NCBI GenBank assembly: GCA_022447555.1
Contig: JAKVBF010000002.1
Location: 124,001-188,000 of the forward strand
DNA from: Mariniblastus sp.
Lineage (GTDB): Bacteria > Planctomycetota > Planctomycetia > Pirellulales > Pirellulaceae
Direction of reading: 5' to 3'
DNA: 64,000 nt
Shown piece after piece: positions 1 to 8,535 of the stretch (position 1 is its first letter; each line of letters starts with the position of its first letter). The notes under the pieces are model-generated. The model worked only from the letters and a program-made list of their open reading frames with translations. It was not told the origin of the DNA and did no database searches. The position numbers and the translations under genes were made by a program.

Positions 1-104
1 ACGATGATATTGGGCTGTTTTTTATTCCCGGTTTCCAATGCAACCACCGAGTTGCTGACGGCCAACATCAGACAAAAAACGGCCGTTAAAATGAATCGGT
101 ACAC
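1..104 (-). CDS. Secreted sulfatase, N-terminal fragment (cut by window edge)
   Basis: Only the first 34 codons are present, read on the minus strand from a GTG at 104. They give a hydrophobic signal peptide (residues 2-22, ending in SVVA) followed by KKQPNIIV. A basic stretch followed by PNIIV is how mature sulfatases usually begin, just before the Asp pair that binds calcium. A purine-rich AGGGAGA lies 7 bases upstream of the GTG, which favours this start over an in-frame TTG six bases earlier. The gene is divergent from the pectate-lyase-like gene at 309 and sits near another sulfatase at 1927, which supports the assignment. The catalytic CxPSR motif lies outside the window, so activity cannot be judged. 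Confidence 0.6.
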   Translation of the reverse strand, partial: MYRFILTAVFCLMLAVSNSVVALETGNKKQPNII

Positions 105-308
105 GAACAAATCTCCCTGGACAGAGTTAGATCAAATTTCAACCAATCTCGTATTTGCGAGGGTCCCACCCCATAGCACTCTTAGAATGCTATGAATGAT
201 AGTTTATTTCAACCACCAATTGTTACCGCCCATAGAAACAAACCGTTACAATAATAGTCGGGGAGCCCACGCTTTCAGTTGGGTCCCAAAATAACAGGAA
301 AATTGAAC

Positions 309-1829
309 GTGCACCGAATAAAGTTACGATTCATCATCTCCCTCGGCCTCCTCTTGCCCATCAGCCTTGTTTTTGGGCAGACTCACTCGGACTTGTGGGG
401 CGAAGGTGGTGAAAAGTGGTCTCCCCAAAGCCGGTTACCCGACTTTTCTTTCGCCGGTTACCGCTCGGGAGAGTCCCCTCTACCGACCGCTCTCGCGACT
501 CAGAGCGTCAGTCAGTTCGGAGCTGTGGGAGATGGAAAAACCGATTGCACCAAGGCGTTTATGCGAGCCATCAAAGCGACTCACCAAGGAGTCCTTGAGA
601 TTCCAGCGGGCCGATTCATGATTAACGACATCATTCCAATCGATCGACCTAACTTGGTGCTGCGAGGTGCTGGCCCAGGGAAAACGGTCATTATCTGCCC
701 AAGGGCATTGGAAGATGTGAAACCCAACATGAGTGAAAACACCGCGGGTCGACCTACCTCAAACTACTCTTGGTCCGGAGGCTTCTTATGGGTGAAAGGG
801 ACTATCAAACGTGACTTAGTCGCTCCTATTATTGCGGAGGCTAAGCGAGGTTCCAAAATATTAAAACTCAAAACACCGACAGGGCTGCTTCGCCAGGGTC
901 AACGCGTTACGATCGAATTGCACGATGATGCTGAGAAATCACTGGTCAAACACATTTACTCCGGGGACGCGGGGGATACTGCCAAACTTACACCGAACAA
1001 CACCGTTCGGCTTATTAATACCGTTGCTTCTCACACTGATACGAGCGTGACACTCCAACGCCCCTTGAGATTAGACCTCCGTAAATCTTGGTCACCCGTT
1101 CTCAAGACCTATGAGCCTACGGTCAGCGAGGTGGGGATCGAAAATCTCACCATTGAGTTTCCTAGAAAACCTTACGAGGGTCACTTCACCGAGCGGGGCA
1201 TGAACGGGATTGCAATGAATCAGGTCGCCGATTGCTGGATCCGAAATGTCCAAATATCTAACAGCGATAGTGGCATCTATCTGAAAGGCGATTTCTGCAC
1301 GGTCGACGGAGTGCTGCTCGACTCCCAAAGATTGCCCTGGGACGGTACAACGGGGCATCATGGTATTCTTTTGGGGCAAGATTGCCTTGTGCAAAACTTT
1401 CAGTTTAAAACGCATTTTATCCACGACATCACTCTACATCATTTCACGAGTGGCAACGTTGTCAAAAACGGTTCGGGTATCAATCTCTCTCTGGACCACC
1501 ATCGTAAGGGCCCTTTTGAGAATCTGTTTTGCAACATCGATGTTGGTCGGGGTGACGAGATTTGGCGAAGCGGGGGAGGCGGAGGACTAGGTAAGCATTC
1601 CGGTGGAAGAGGGACTTTCTGGCGCATTCAGTCAGAGGTTCCTATCGACTGGCCACCCTCATTATTTGGTCCCGATTCACTCAACATCATTGGGGTAAAG
1701 TCTCGTATGGAATCGATCAAAAAACCTTTCGGTAAATGGTACGAGGCGATCCCACCCGAACAGCTTCAACCTGCCGACCTCCACGCGGCGCAACTGTTCA
1801 AAAGATTAGAAAATCAAACCGATAGATAA
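309..1829 (+). CDS. Secreted pectate-lyase-like beta-helix protein
   Basis: The N-terminus is a signal peptide (basic RIKLR, a hydrophobic core, then VFGQ), so the product is exported. Residues 67-79 contain SQFGAVGDGKTD, the opening signature of the Pectate_lyase_3 family (right-handed parallel beta-helix). It is followed by a typical strand ladder with PAGRF, IPIDRPNLVLRGAG and repeated asparagine- and glycine-rich turns to about residue 420. Such proteins bind or cleave uronic-acid polysaccharides outside the cell; substrate and reaction type cannot be read from the sequence. An upstream TTG at 279 is possible. I prefer GTG at 309 because AGGAAA lies 8 bases before it and the signal peptide then starts directly. 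Two sulfatases and a DUF1080 gene flank it, suggesting a sulfated glycan as substrate. Confidence 0.75.
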   Translation: MHRIKLRFIISLGLLLPISLVFGQTHSDLWGEGGEKWSPQSRLPDFSFAGYRSGESPLPTALATQSVSQFGAVGDGKTDCTKAFMRAIKATHQGVLEIPAGRFMINDIIPIDRPNLVLRGAGPGKTVIICPRALEDVKPNMSENTAGRPTSNYSWSGGFLWVKGTIKRDLVAPIIAEAKRGSKILKLKTPTGLLRQGQRVTIELHDDAEKSLVKHIYSGDAGDTAKLTPNNTVRLINTVASHTDTSVTLQRPLRLDLRKSWSPVLKTYEPTVSEVGIENLTIEFPRKPYEGHFTERGMNGIAMNQVADCWIRNVQISNSDSGIYLKGDFCTVDGVLLDSQRLPWDGTTGHHGILLGQDCLVQNFQFKTHFIHDITLHHFTSGNVVKNGSGINLSLDHHRKGPFENLFCNIDVGRGDEIWRSGGGGGLGKHSGGRGTFWRIQSEVPIDWPPSLFGPDSLNIIGVKSRMESIKKPFGKWYEAIPPEQLQPADLHAAQLFKRLENQTDR

Positions 1830-1926
1830 ATTTGAATCATCAACCATAATGACAACACCGGGATCACCGGTAATTTCACGGGGCTCTCTTGATTGGGTGC
1901 CTTTCCAACGTTAACAGGCCTCCAGC

Positions 1927-3438
1927 ATGTCAACACCCATCCGCATCACGGTCATTACCATCCTACTTTCGATTTTAGTAATGGCGTCCAGTGGGACGGC
2001 ACAACCCAATGCCTCAAAGCTTGAGACCGATTCCATTCAATCGATGAACCTGATTGTGATCATGACCGATGAACACAATTTCCGAACACTTGGTTGTTAC
2101 CGAAAAACGATGGAAGGTCGTCAGGCCTACATGTGGGGACCCGACGTCGTGGAAACACCACACATTGACTCGCTCGCCGAGCAAGGTGCACTGTGCACCA
2201 GTTTCTATGCCACGACTCCCGTATGCAGCCCCTCCCGAGCCTGCCTAATATCCGGTTTATATCCGCAGAAAACACCTGTCACGAATAATAACATTCCGCT
2301 TAACGATAACGTCGTCAGTTTTGCAGAAATCCTCGCCAAGCATGGGTACGCCACCGGTTTCGCCGGTAAGTGGCATCTGGACGGAGCCGCCAAACCCGGC
2401 TGGGCACCTCAACGAAAATTTGGTTTTGCCGATAATCGATACATGTTTAACCGAGGACACTGGAAAAAATTAGAATTAGCCGGCGAGACAGCCCGAGTTG
2501 CCTCGCGAAAAAAAGGACAACCAACTTACGGTGTTGATGGCGCAACCCAAGAGTCTTTCACCACCGATTTCCTTATGGACCGCTTGATCGATTTTGTGAA
2601 TCAAAATAAATCGCGACCGTTTTGCTATATGGTCAGCCTACCCGACCCTCACGGCCCCGACACCGTTCGCGAGCCATATGCTTCGATGTATCAAAATCAT
2701 AAATATCTCAAACCGACCACGTTTGACAAATCAGAAGAAGGGCTTCCAACCTGGGGCAAAAAACAAAAGTCCGGTTTTGGCATGGCCAGTTACTACGGAA
2801 TGGTCAAATGTATTGACGACAATATTGGACGACTGTTAAACAAACTCAAGCAAGCTGGGATCCTAGCTAATACCGTGATTGTTTTCACCGCAGATCATGG
2901 AGACTTACGAGGGGAACACCATCGGCAAAATAAGGGGGTACCCTACGAGGGTTCCACTCGTGTCCCTTTTCTCATTCGGTTCCCCGGAAAAATAACGCCA
3001 GGAACTCAGATCGATCAAGCCTTAGGCAGTATTGATTTTGTCCCTACCATCCTTCCGATGCTGGACATCACAACGGACCAGCCTTTCGACGGACGAGATG
3101 CGACGCGCTTATTTCAATCCCAACCGGCTGAGGACTGGAAAGACATCAGCATTGTTCGCGGAACAGGTAAGGAGTGGGGCTGGCTCATGGCGGTCACCGA
3201 CCGCTATAAGATGGTTGTCTCCCCTTCTGACCCCCCGTGGCTTTTCGATCTCCAACGCGACCCCGACGAAGTCGCAAACGTTTTCACCCATCCCGGGTAT
3301 CGAGAAATCGCTCGAGAACTGGGTACCGCCCTGCGACAATATGGGGAAAAACATCAGGATCCATTCACCCAATCCCCGAAAGTCCGTGCGGATCTGACTT
3401 GGATCATGCGTGGTTCAGGGGAATATCCGGGCCGCTAA
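1927..3438 (+). CDS. Secreted type I sulfatase
   Basis: The protein has 503 residues with a signal peptide at 1-25 (cleavage near GTAQ). The sulfatase core starts at NLIVIMTDEHN (residues 41-51), where Asp48 is the calcium-site acid. Cys100-Ser-Pro-Ser-Arg104 is the CxPSR motif whose cysteine is oxidised to formylglycine, the catalytic residue. GKWHL and FTADHGDLRGEHH supply further active-site residues and are intact. Family knowledge says such enzymes hydrolyse sulfate esters, here most likely on algal or other marine polysaccharides, in the periplasm or outside. The formylglycine-generating enzyme is not in this window. The neighbouring beta-helix and DUF1080 proteins suggest a joint degradative role; the exact sugar is unknown. 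Confidence 0.92.
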   Translation: MSTPIRITVITILLSILVMASSGTAQPNASKLETDSIQSMNLIVIMTDEHNFRTLGCYRKTMEGRQAYMWGPDVVETPHIDSLAEQGALCTSFYATTPVCSPSRACLISGLYPQKTPVTNNNIPLNDNVVSFAEILAKHGYATGFAGKWHLDGAAKPGWAPQRKFGFADNRYMFNRGHWKKLELAGETARVASRKKGQPTYGVDGATQESFTTDFLMDRLIDFVNQNKSRPFCYMVSLPDPHGPDTVREPYASMYQNHKYLKPTTFDKSEEGLPTWGKKQKSGFGMASYYGMVKCIDDNIGRLLNKLKQAGILANTVIVFTADHGDLRGEHHRQNKGVPYEGSTRVPFLIRFPGKITPGTQIDQALGSIDFVPTILPMLDITTDQPFDGRDATRLFQSQPAEDWKDISIVRGTGKEWGWLMAVTDRYKMVVSPSDPPWLFDLQRDPDEVANVFTHPGYREIARELGTALRQYGEKHQDPFTQSPKVRADLTWIMRGSGEYPGR

Positions 3439-3577
3439 GCGATTGATGGTACCGTTTGAGACAAAAGTTATTACGGGTCCTTTGCTTGCCTGGCAAGCCA
3501 ACGATACACTAAGGAATTCAAAGGTACTCCGTATACCGGACTAGAATTGACAGGTCACTTTTTTAACGAAATCAATC

Positions 3578-4642
3578 ATGCTGCATCCCTTCAAGCTGTG
3601 TCTTGTACTGCTGTTTGCTTTTCAGTTCGTCACCAGTTTGGGGCGACTCCATGCCCAAACCACCAACGCTCAGAAAACAACTCGTGGCGTTAACGCGCCC
3701 AAAGTTGATGGAGATTTTGACTATCAGGGAGAGTACCTGGGGAACTTGAACCTCGATGGGACTCCCGGGCGATTCGGGCTCCAAGTCATCGCAATGGGCA
3801 AAGGAAATTTCAAAGCCTTTTTGTACCGTGGCGGATTACCCGGTGCCGGGAGCCCAGTTGGCCGGGAGCAAGTGGAGCGGACCGAATGGGATGCTCCTGG
3901 AAAATTTGAACCTCTGGGCAGCATCGACCCTTTCACGGGGCGTAAGGGACTCGTTCAATTCCAAGGTTCTAAACATGGTGATGGGGTCATTCAAGACAGA
4001 ACCTTCACCCTGATGAACCGAAGGGGAATGATTGCTGGAAAACTCCAAAAAGTCGACCGCAAAAGCCCCTCGCTAGGCGCTAAACCACCTGGCTCCGCGG
4101 TGATTCTATTTGATGGAAAATCGGCCGACGGCTGGAAGAATGGCAAAATCACAGACGACGGGCTTTTGATGCAAGGAACCACCAGCGAACGCCTGTTTGA
4201 TGACTTTCGCTTGCATCTGGAATTCCGTCTCCCTTACATGCCTGCCCAATCAGGGCAGGGTAGAGGTAACAGTGGTATCTATGTGCAGGGCCGCTGGGAA
4301 ATCCAGATGTTAGACTCGTTTGGACTTACCGGCGAGCAAAATGAATGTGGCGGCATCTACTCGGTTGGAAAACCGGACGTCAACATGTGTCTACCACCTC
4401 TCTCATGGCAAACCTATGACATCGACTTCACCTCGGCCAAATATGACACCGACAAGCAACTCAAATCGAACGCCCGGATGACCGTCTGGCACAACGGGGT
4501 CAAAATCCATGACAATTTAGAGCTACCGGATCGAAAAACGACCGCTGCTCCGGTCAATGTCGGTCCGACTCCAGGCCCAATTTTCCTACAAGATCATGGC
4601 AACCCGGTACGTTATCGAAATATCTGGCTCATCGAAAAATGA
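3578..4642 (+). CDS. Secreted DUF1080 (3-keto-disaccharide hydrolase-type) protein
   Basis: The protein has 354 residues with a signal peptide (about 1-26). Residues about 35-155 form a separate N-terminal module of unknown fold. The DUF1080 domain begins at VILFDGKSADGWKNG and includes the family hallmarks HLEFRLPY, RGNSGIYVQGRWEIQMLDS, NECGGIYS, and the C-terminal PIFLQDHGNPVRYRNIWLIE. This is a concanavalin-like beta-sandwich very common in planctomycetes. Some members hydrolyse 3-keto-glycosides, so glycan breakdown outside the cytoplasm is the likely role. It follows the sulfatase on the same strand after a gap of about 140 bases, so it may be a separate transcription unit. Domain assignment is firm; substrate is not. 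Confidence 0.9.
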   Translation: MLHPFKLCLVLLFAFQFVTSLGRLHAQTTNAQKTTRGVNAPKVDGDFDYQGEYLGNLNLDGTPGRFGLQVIAMGKGNFKAFLYRGGLPGAGSPVGREQVERTEWDAPGKFEPLGSIDPFTGRKGLVQFQGSKHGDGVIQDRTFTLMNRRGMIAGKLQKVDRKSPSLGAKPPGSAVILFDGKSADGWKNGKITDDGLLMQGTTSERLFDDFRLHLEFRLPYMPAQSGQGRGNSGIYVQGRWEIQMLDSFGLTGEQNECGGIYSVGKPDVNMCLPPLSWQTYDIDFTSAKYDTDKQLKSNARMTVWHNGVKIHDNLELPDRKTTAAPVNVGPTPGPIFLQDHGNPVRYRNIWLIEK

Positions 4643-4749
4643 TGTTACAGAAGAAGTTCGCAACCCGCTCTGCAAAAAATCTCTTGCGGGCAAGCAGCGA
4701 TGAAACCTACCTTTTTTAAAACCTATCTCCGACGGCCATTATCAAATCG

Positions 4750-5094
4750 ATGCGACTCTTTGAAGGCACCCCATTTGATCGCCCCCCTAAATGTGATCAA
4801 TGCGATCAGTTAACCGAGCAATGCGAATGCCTGCCGACGACGGGTGCCGAAGTACCACCAGAAAAACAGACCTTACGGATTGGCGTGGAAAAAAGAAAGA
4901 AGGGTAAAGTCGTTACGGTGATACGTGATCTAGCTCAAGACAACCAACACGCCAAACTCTTGACCGCATTGAAATCCTCATGCGGCGCAGGGGGAAACCT
5001 TTCAAATCCTACCACCATCGAAATTCAGGGCGACCACGCCGAAAGAATCCAAAGCCTGCTAATCGATCGCGGTTTCAAAATTCGAAAACGCTAG
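4750..5094 (+). CDS. SUI1/eIF1-family translation factor (YciH type)
   Basis: The protein has 114 residues. The C-terminal two thirds match the SUI1 fold: LRIGVEKRKKGKVVTVIRDL, KLLTALKSSCGAGG and IEIQGDHAERIQSLLIDRGFKIRKR are the usual conserved blocks of bacterial YciH and eukaryotic eIF1. Family members bind the small ribosomal subunit and influence start-codon choice. The first 35 residues carry CDQC and CEC, a cysteine pair arrangement that could bind a metal, as seen in some bacterial homologues. The gene is convergent with tex, with only 24 bases between the stop codons. Length is normal for the family. Confidence 0.9.
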   Translation: MRLFEGTPFDRPPKCDQCDQLTEQCECLPTTGAEVPPEKQTLRIGVEKRKKGKVVTVIRDLAQDNQHAKLLTALKSSCGAGGNLSNPTTIEIQGDHAERIQSLLIDRGFKIRKR

Positions 5095-5118
5095 AACGCT
5101 ATGTTACCGTAGCACCAA

Positions 5119-7308
5119 TCAACTTCCCACCTGTTTGAGCGACAAACCAATCCGCTTGCGATCGACGTCGATATCCAGCACTTTAACCTTCACGACATCA
5201 CCGACCGAGATGATTTCACTGGGATTGGAGATGAACTGGTTCGCCAATTCAGAAATGTGGACCAATCCATCTTGGTGAACGCCTAAATCGACGAAGGCTC
5301 CAAAATTCGTTACGTTCGTGACACTCCCCTCCAGCACTTGCCCCTCGCACAAATCTTTGATGGATTCAATACCCTTTTTAAATTGAACCTCTTTGAATTC
5401 CTTCCTAGGGTCGCGACCTGGCTTGGCCAGTTCCTCAAGGATGTCCTTAACCGTTGGCAGACCAGCTTCGTCCGTGACAAAGTCATCGGGATTCAATCTG
5501 GCTACCAAGGCCCTATTACCCACTAACTTTCCGCTGCCAACGCCCAAGGTGGTCGCCATCTGTTCGACCAGCCCGTACCTTTCAGGGTGGACAGCTGAGT
5601 CATCTAAGCGATTTCCGCCGCCGCGAATTCTCAGGAAAGCTGCCGCCTGCTCATACGCCTTGTGCCCCAATTTTTCAACACCCAACAAGTCTTGACGACG
5701 GTCGAAAGGCCCTTTCTTATCCCGATGTTCGACGATCCGATCGGCCAACTTAGGGCCGATACCGGCGACAAATGACAACAGTGAACGACTGGCGGTATTT
5801 ACATCCACACCCACCGAATTCACACAGGACTCGACCTCACGTGTCAGACTGCTTTTCAGCAAGACCTGATTCACATCATGCTGATATTGACCAACACCAA
5901 TCGACTTGGGATCAATTTTCACTAACTCGGCCAAGGGATCTTGTAACCGGTGAGCAATGCTAATCGCACCTCGAACCGTCAAATCGAGTTCCGGATACTC
6001 ACGCGCCGCCAACTCGCTTGCCGAATAAATGGAGGCCCCTGACTCACTCACCATGACCTTGGTCAACGACAACCCTTTGTTGACCAGAAATTCCGAAACA
6101 AACTGATCTGTCTCACGAGAAGCGGTTCCGTTGCCAATTGCAATCAGCTCAACGCCAAACCTTTTGATCAAGTCATGCAATTTGATCGATGCCCCAATGG
6201 TATCATTTTTTGGAGCTGTCGGAAAAATGGTATTATTCGCGAGGAACTTCCCGGTTTCATCGACCACGGCCACTTTACATCCCGTTCGAAATCCTGGATC
6301 GATGCCCATCGTTACTTTCGCACCGGCCGGTGGGGCTAAGAGCAGCTCACCAAGGTTCTTTGCAAAGACCTGACTAGCTTCTTTATCCGATTGTCCTTTC
6401 AGTCTTTGCATCACCGCCGTTTCGGTTGCAGGCAACAAAAGTCGTACGTAACAATCTTCAACAGTCGCCAACAGTGCGGTTCGGAATTCGAACTCGGAAG
6501 GGGGAACCCATTTGGATTTCAGACCTCGCAAAACTCGCGAATCATCAAGCCTCAACGAGACTTTCAAGAACCCTTCGGTCTCTCCTCGCTTCATACCTAG
6601 AAAACGATGGGAAGGAATCCGACGAATCGACTCCCTTCGGTCAAAATAGCTCTCAAACTTTTGACCCGTCTTTTTCTTACCCCGTTTAACACGAGAGACG
6701 ACCTGCCCAGACTGCATCGCATCGGCTAACAATTCAGCACGGATGTCCGGATCGTCAGCCCAAGCTTCTGCCACAATATCACAGGCACCTGCTAAAGCCG
6801 CGTCCGCATCGGGCACCCCCTTATCTGGATCGACAAAGCCATTGAGGATCGTTTTCCTACTTTGCCCCAATGGCTCCTGCTTCAACAACATATCGGCCAA
6901 CGGCTCCAAACCTCGCTCCCGAGCCGCCGTGGCGCGCGTTCTTCGTTTGGGTTTAAATGGAACATAAAGAAGTTCGAGCACTTGTCGATCGCCACATTGG
7001 ACAATCTTCTCAAACAACTCGTCAGTCAATCGCCCAATCGATTGGATCGTTTTCAGGATTGTGGTTTTTCGTTGGGCCAATTCGCGCAGGCGTTCCAGTA
7101 AATCTTCAATCGCCCGAATTTCTATTTCATCTAATCCTTTAGTCGCTTCTTTTCGGTAGCGAGCGATGAAAGGAATCGTGTTCCCTGAGTCCAACAAATC
7201 AACCGTGCTGTGAATTTGACGGCTTGTCAGATTCAGCTCTTTCGACATCTGAGCAACCGCTCGGGACAAATCAAAACATTCGAAAAGTGATGGAGACATT
7301 TTAGCCAT
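5119..7308 (-). CDS. tex: Tex, RNA-binding transcriptional accessory protein
   Basis: The protein has 729 residues, in the usual range for Tex. Visible regions in order: an N-terminal helical part with GNTIPFIARYRKEATKGLDE, which is highly conserved in Tex; a YqgF-like domain with TMGIDPGFRTGCKVAVVD; a helix-hairpin-helix part around SLLSFVAGIGPKLADRIVEHR; and a C-terminal S1 RNA-binding domain (GSVTNVTNFGAFVDLGVHQDGLVHISEL). Tex is a cytoplasmic nucleic-acid-binding protein linked to transcription and stress tolerance. The ATG at 7308 is used; a second in-frame ATG follows three codons later. The gene stands alone on the minus strand, convergent with the SUI1 gene. Confidence 0.95.
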   Translation of the reverse strand: MAKMSPSLFECFDLSRAVAQMSKELNLTSRQIHSTVDLLDSGNTIPFIARYRKEATKGLDEIEIRAIEDLLERLRELAQRKTTILKTIQSIGRLTDELFEKIVQCGDRQVLELLYVPFKPKRRTRATAARERGLEPLADMLLKQEPLGQSRKTILNGFVDPDKGVPDADAALAGACDIVAEAWADDPDIRAELLADAMQSGQVVSRVKRGKKKTGQKFESYFDRRESIRRIPSHRFLGMKRGETEGFLKVSLRLDDSRVLRGLKSKWVPPSEFEFRTALLATVEDCYVRLLLPATETAVMQRLKGQSDKEASQVFAKNLGELLLAPPAGAKVTMGIDPGFRTGCKVAVVDETGKFLANNTIFPTAPKNDTIGASIKLHDLIKRFGVELIAIGNGTASRETDQFVSEFLVNKGLSLTKVMVSESGASIYSASELAAREYPELDLTVRGAISIAHRLQDPLAELVKIDPKSIGVGQYQHDVNQVLLKSSLTREVESCVNSVGVDVNTASRSLLSFVAGIGPKLADRIVEHRDKKGPFDRRQDLLGVEKLGHKAYEQAAAFLRIRGGGNRLDDSAVHPERYGLVEQMATTLGVGSGKLVGNRALVARLNPDDFVTDEAGLPTVKDILEELAKPGRDPRKEFKEVQFKKGIESIKDLCEGQVLEGSVTNVTNFGAFVDLGVHQDGLVHISELANQFISNPSEIISVGDVVKVKVLDIDVDRKRIGLSLKQVGS

Positions 7309-7436
7309 ATGATCAAGGTATAACCGACATCCAAGAGTCCTCGATTATGCGACAATCCCAAAATTTGAATAGGGAGTGATTCCACCGCGAGCAGGCATGG
7401 AGACCGGATTAAAACATCTGGCATACCAAAGACAGC

Positions 7437-7913
7437 TCATGACAGCAGCAGAGGTCCTTTGATCTCGTGAAACGCCTGTGCTGCTCGAATCAAACTTCCG
7501 GCCGTTAATGGCCGCACTCCATACACTTCTGTTTGGACGCCAAAATTGGAGTGGACGCGTTGCAACGCCAAATCGAAATCTCCATCACCCGAGGCTAAGA
7601 CGACCGTATCTACTCGGTCGGCCCATTCAAGCAGGTCCAACGTGATTCCTACATCCCAATCCCCCTTGGCGCTGCCATCTTTTCGCTGGATGTAGGGCTT
7701 TAACTTAACATCAAATCCAATGTCTTTAAGGATTTGTTGAAAACCTTTCTGCTTGGCATCGCTCGGTTCAATCGCGTAAGCAAAGGCGACAACCAACTCG
7801 CGATTTTTGGTCACCTGCGACCAAAACTCTCTGTAGTTAAACTGTCGGTGAAATGCCTGACGCGTGGTGTAATAGATATTCTGTACATCCACAAAGATTG
7901 CGACTTTTTCCAT
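7437..7913 (-). CDS. NYN-domain (LabA/DUF88-type) protein, putative ribonuclease
   Basis: The protein has 158 residues and is a single NYN domain of PIN-like fold. KVAIFVDVQNIYY at the start holds the first conserved acid (Asp9) with the Asn of the NYN signature. DWDVGITLDLLEWADRVDTVVLASGDGDFDLAL holds the later acidic cluster, so the metal-binding site appears intact. Members of this family are predicted or shown to act as RNases. It lies between tex and a DUF3859-like gene, with no clear operon. The ATG start is unambiguous because the first strand begins at residue 3. Confidence 0.85.
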   Translation of the reverse strand: MEKVAIFVDVQNIYYTTRQAFHRQFNYREFWSQVTKNRELVVAFAYAIEPSDAKQKGFQQILKDIGFDVKLKPYIQRKDGSAKGDWDVGITLDLLEWADRVDTVVLASGDGDFDLALQRVHSNFGVQTEVYGVRPLTAGSLIRAAQAFHEIKGPLLLS

Positions 7914-8067
7914 TTTCTACCTGTCCTAAAAAATCCGCACCCGGGCCTTTGTTAATTTTGGTCGACCGGGTTACCTTGGTATCGTCAAAAAAATCGGGCG
8001 GATGTTTTTCGATGAAAAAATTCCCTTTGCTCTTCCTCACACGGCAATCATACAAAATTGGGACGAC

Positions 8068-8463
8068 ATGGCGAAACGCAAAACAGCCATTCGTATAAGA
8101 AGTTTTGGAATCTACACCCGCTGGGATTCCCGTTCCAAAGAGCTGCCCAAAATTCTTGAATTCACCACTGACATTCCCGCAGTGATTGATATTGAGTTCG
8201 GATTCATCGTCAATATTCAAGGAGCTAAAAACCAGCCCGTTGATTACTGCATTTATCACCCCGACATACCAGACGACACAGGTGCTGTCCGGCCACCCTT
8301 TGATGGCACCGTCTACGCTCAAACGAATGACTGGGATTTTTATCTGGGCGACACGATATGGGAACCCGTCAAAAATAAGCTCGGGCCTTGGCGAATGACG
8401 CTGGAATTGGAAGGTAAACTGATCGCCGACCAAACATTTTTTGTTCGGGTCTCGGAAGGTTGA
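8068..8463 (+). CDS. Small DUF3859-like protein
   Basis: The protein has 131 residues from the ATG at 8068. An in-frame start at 8002 would add 22 residues that read like non-coding sequence, while the text from MAKRKTAIRIRSFGIY onward looks like a compact beta-rich domain. The block GIYTRWDSRSKELPKILEFTT, then EFGFIVNIQGAKNQ and NDWDFYLGDTIWEP, resembles the DUF3859 family as I remember it. No signal peptide or membrane segment is visible, so it is probably cytoplasmic. No function is known to me for the family. It is divergent from the NYN gene and convergent with the ABC-F gene. Confidence 0.6.
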   Translation: MAKRKTAIRIRSFGIYTRWDSRSKELPKILEFTTDIPAVIDIEFGFIVNIQGAKNQPVDYCIYHPDIPDDTGAVRPPFDGTVYAQTNDWDFYLGDTIWEPVKNKLGPWRMTLELEGKLIADQTFFVRVSEG

Positions 8464-8535
8464 TATTCGCAGCGGCCGACAGACCTGTGCTGCTGGGATA
8501 AATAGAGGCCGCGGGAGCCATTCAGTTCCAGCGTC

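Noticed and set aside
3481-3500. Inverted repeat gcttgcc/ggcaagc after the sulfatase gene
   Set aside because: The loop is one base and no T-run follows, so it does not qualify as a terminator.
7837-8433. 198-codon minus-strand frame opposite the DUF3859-like gene
   Set aside because: It overlaps the NYN gene start and lies antisense to the better-supported plus-strand gene; the protein has no recognisable pattern.
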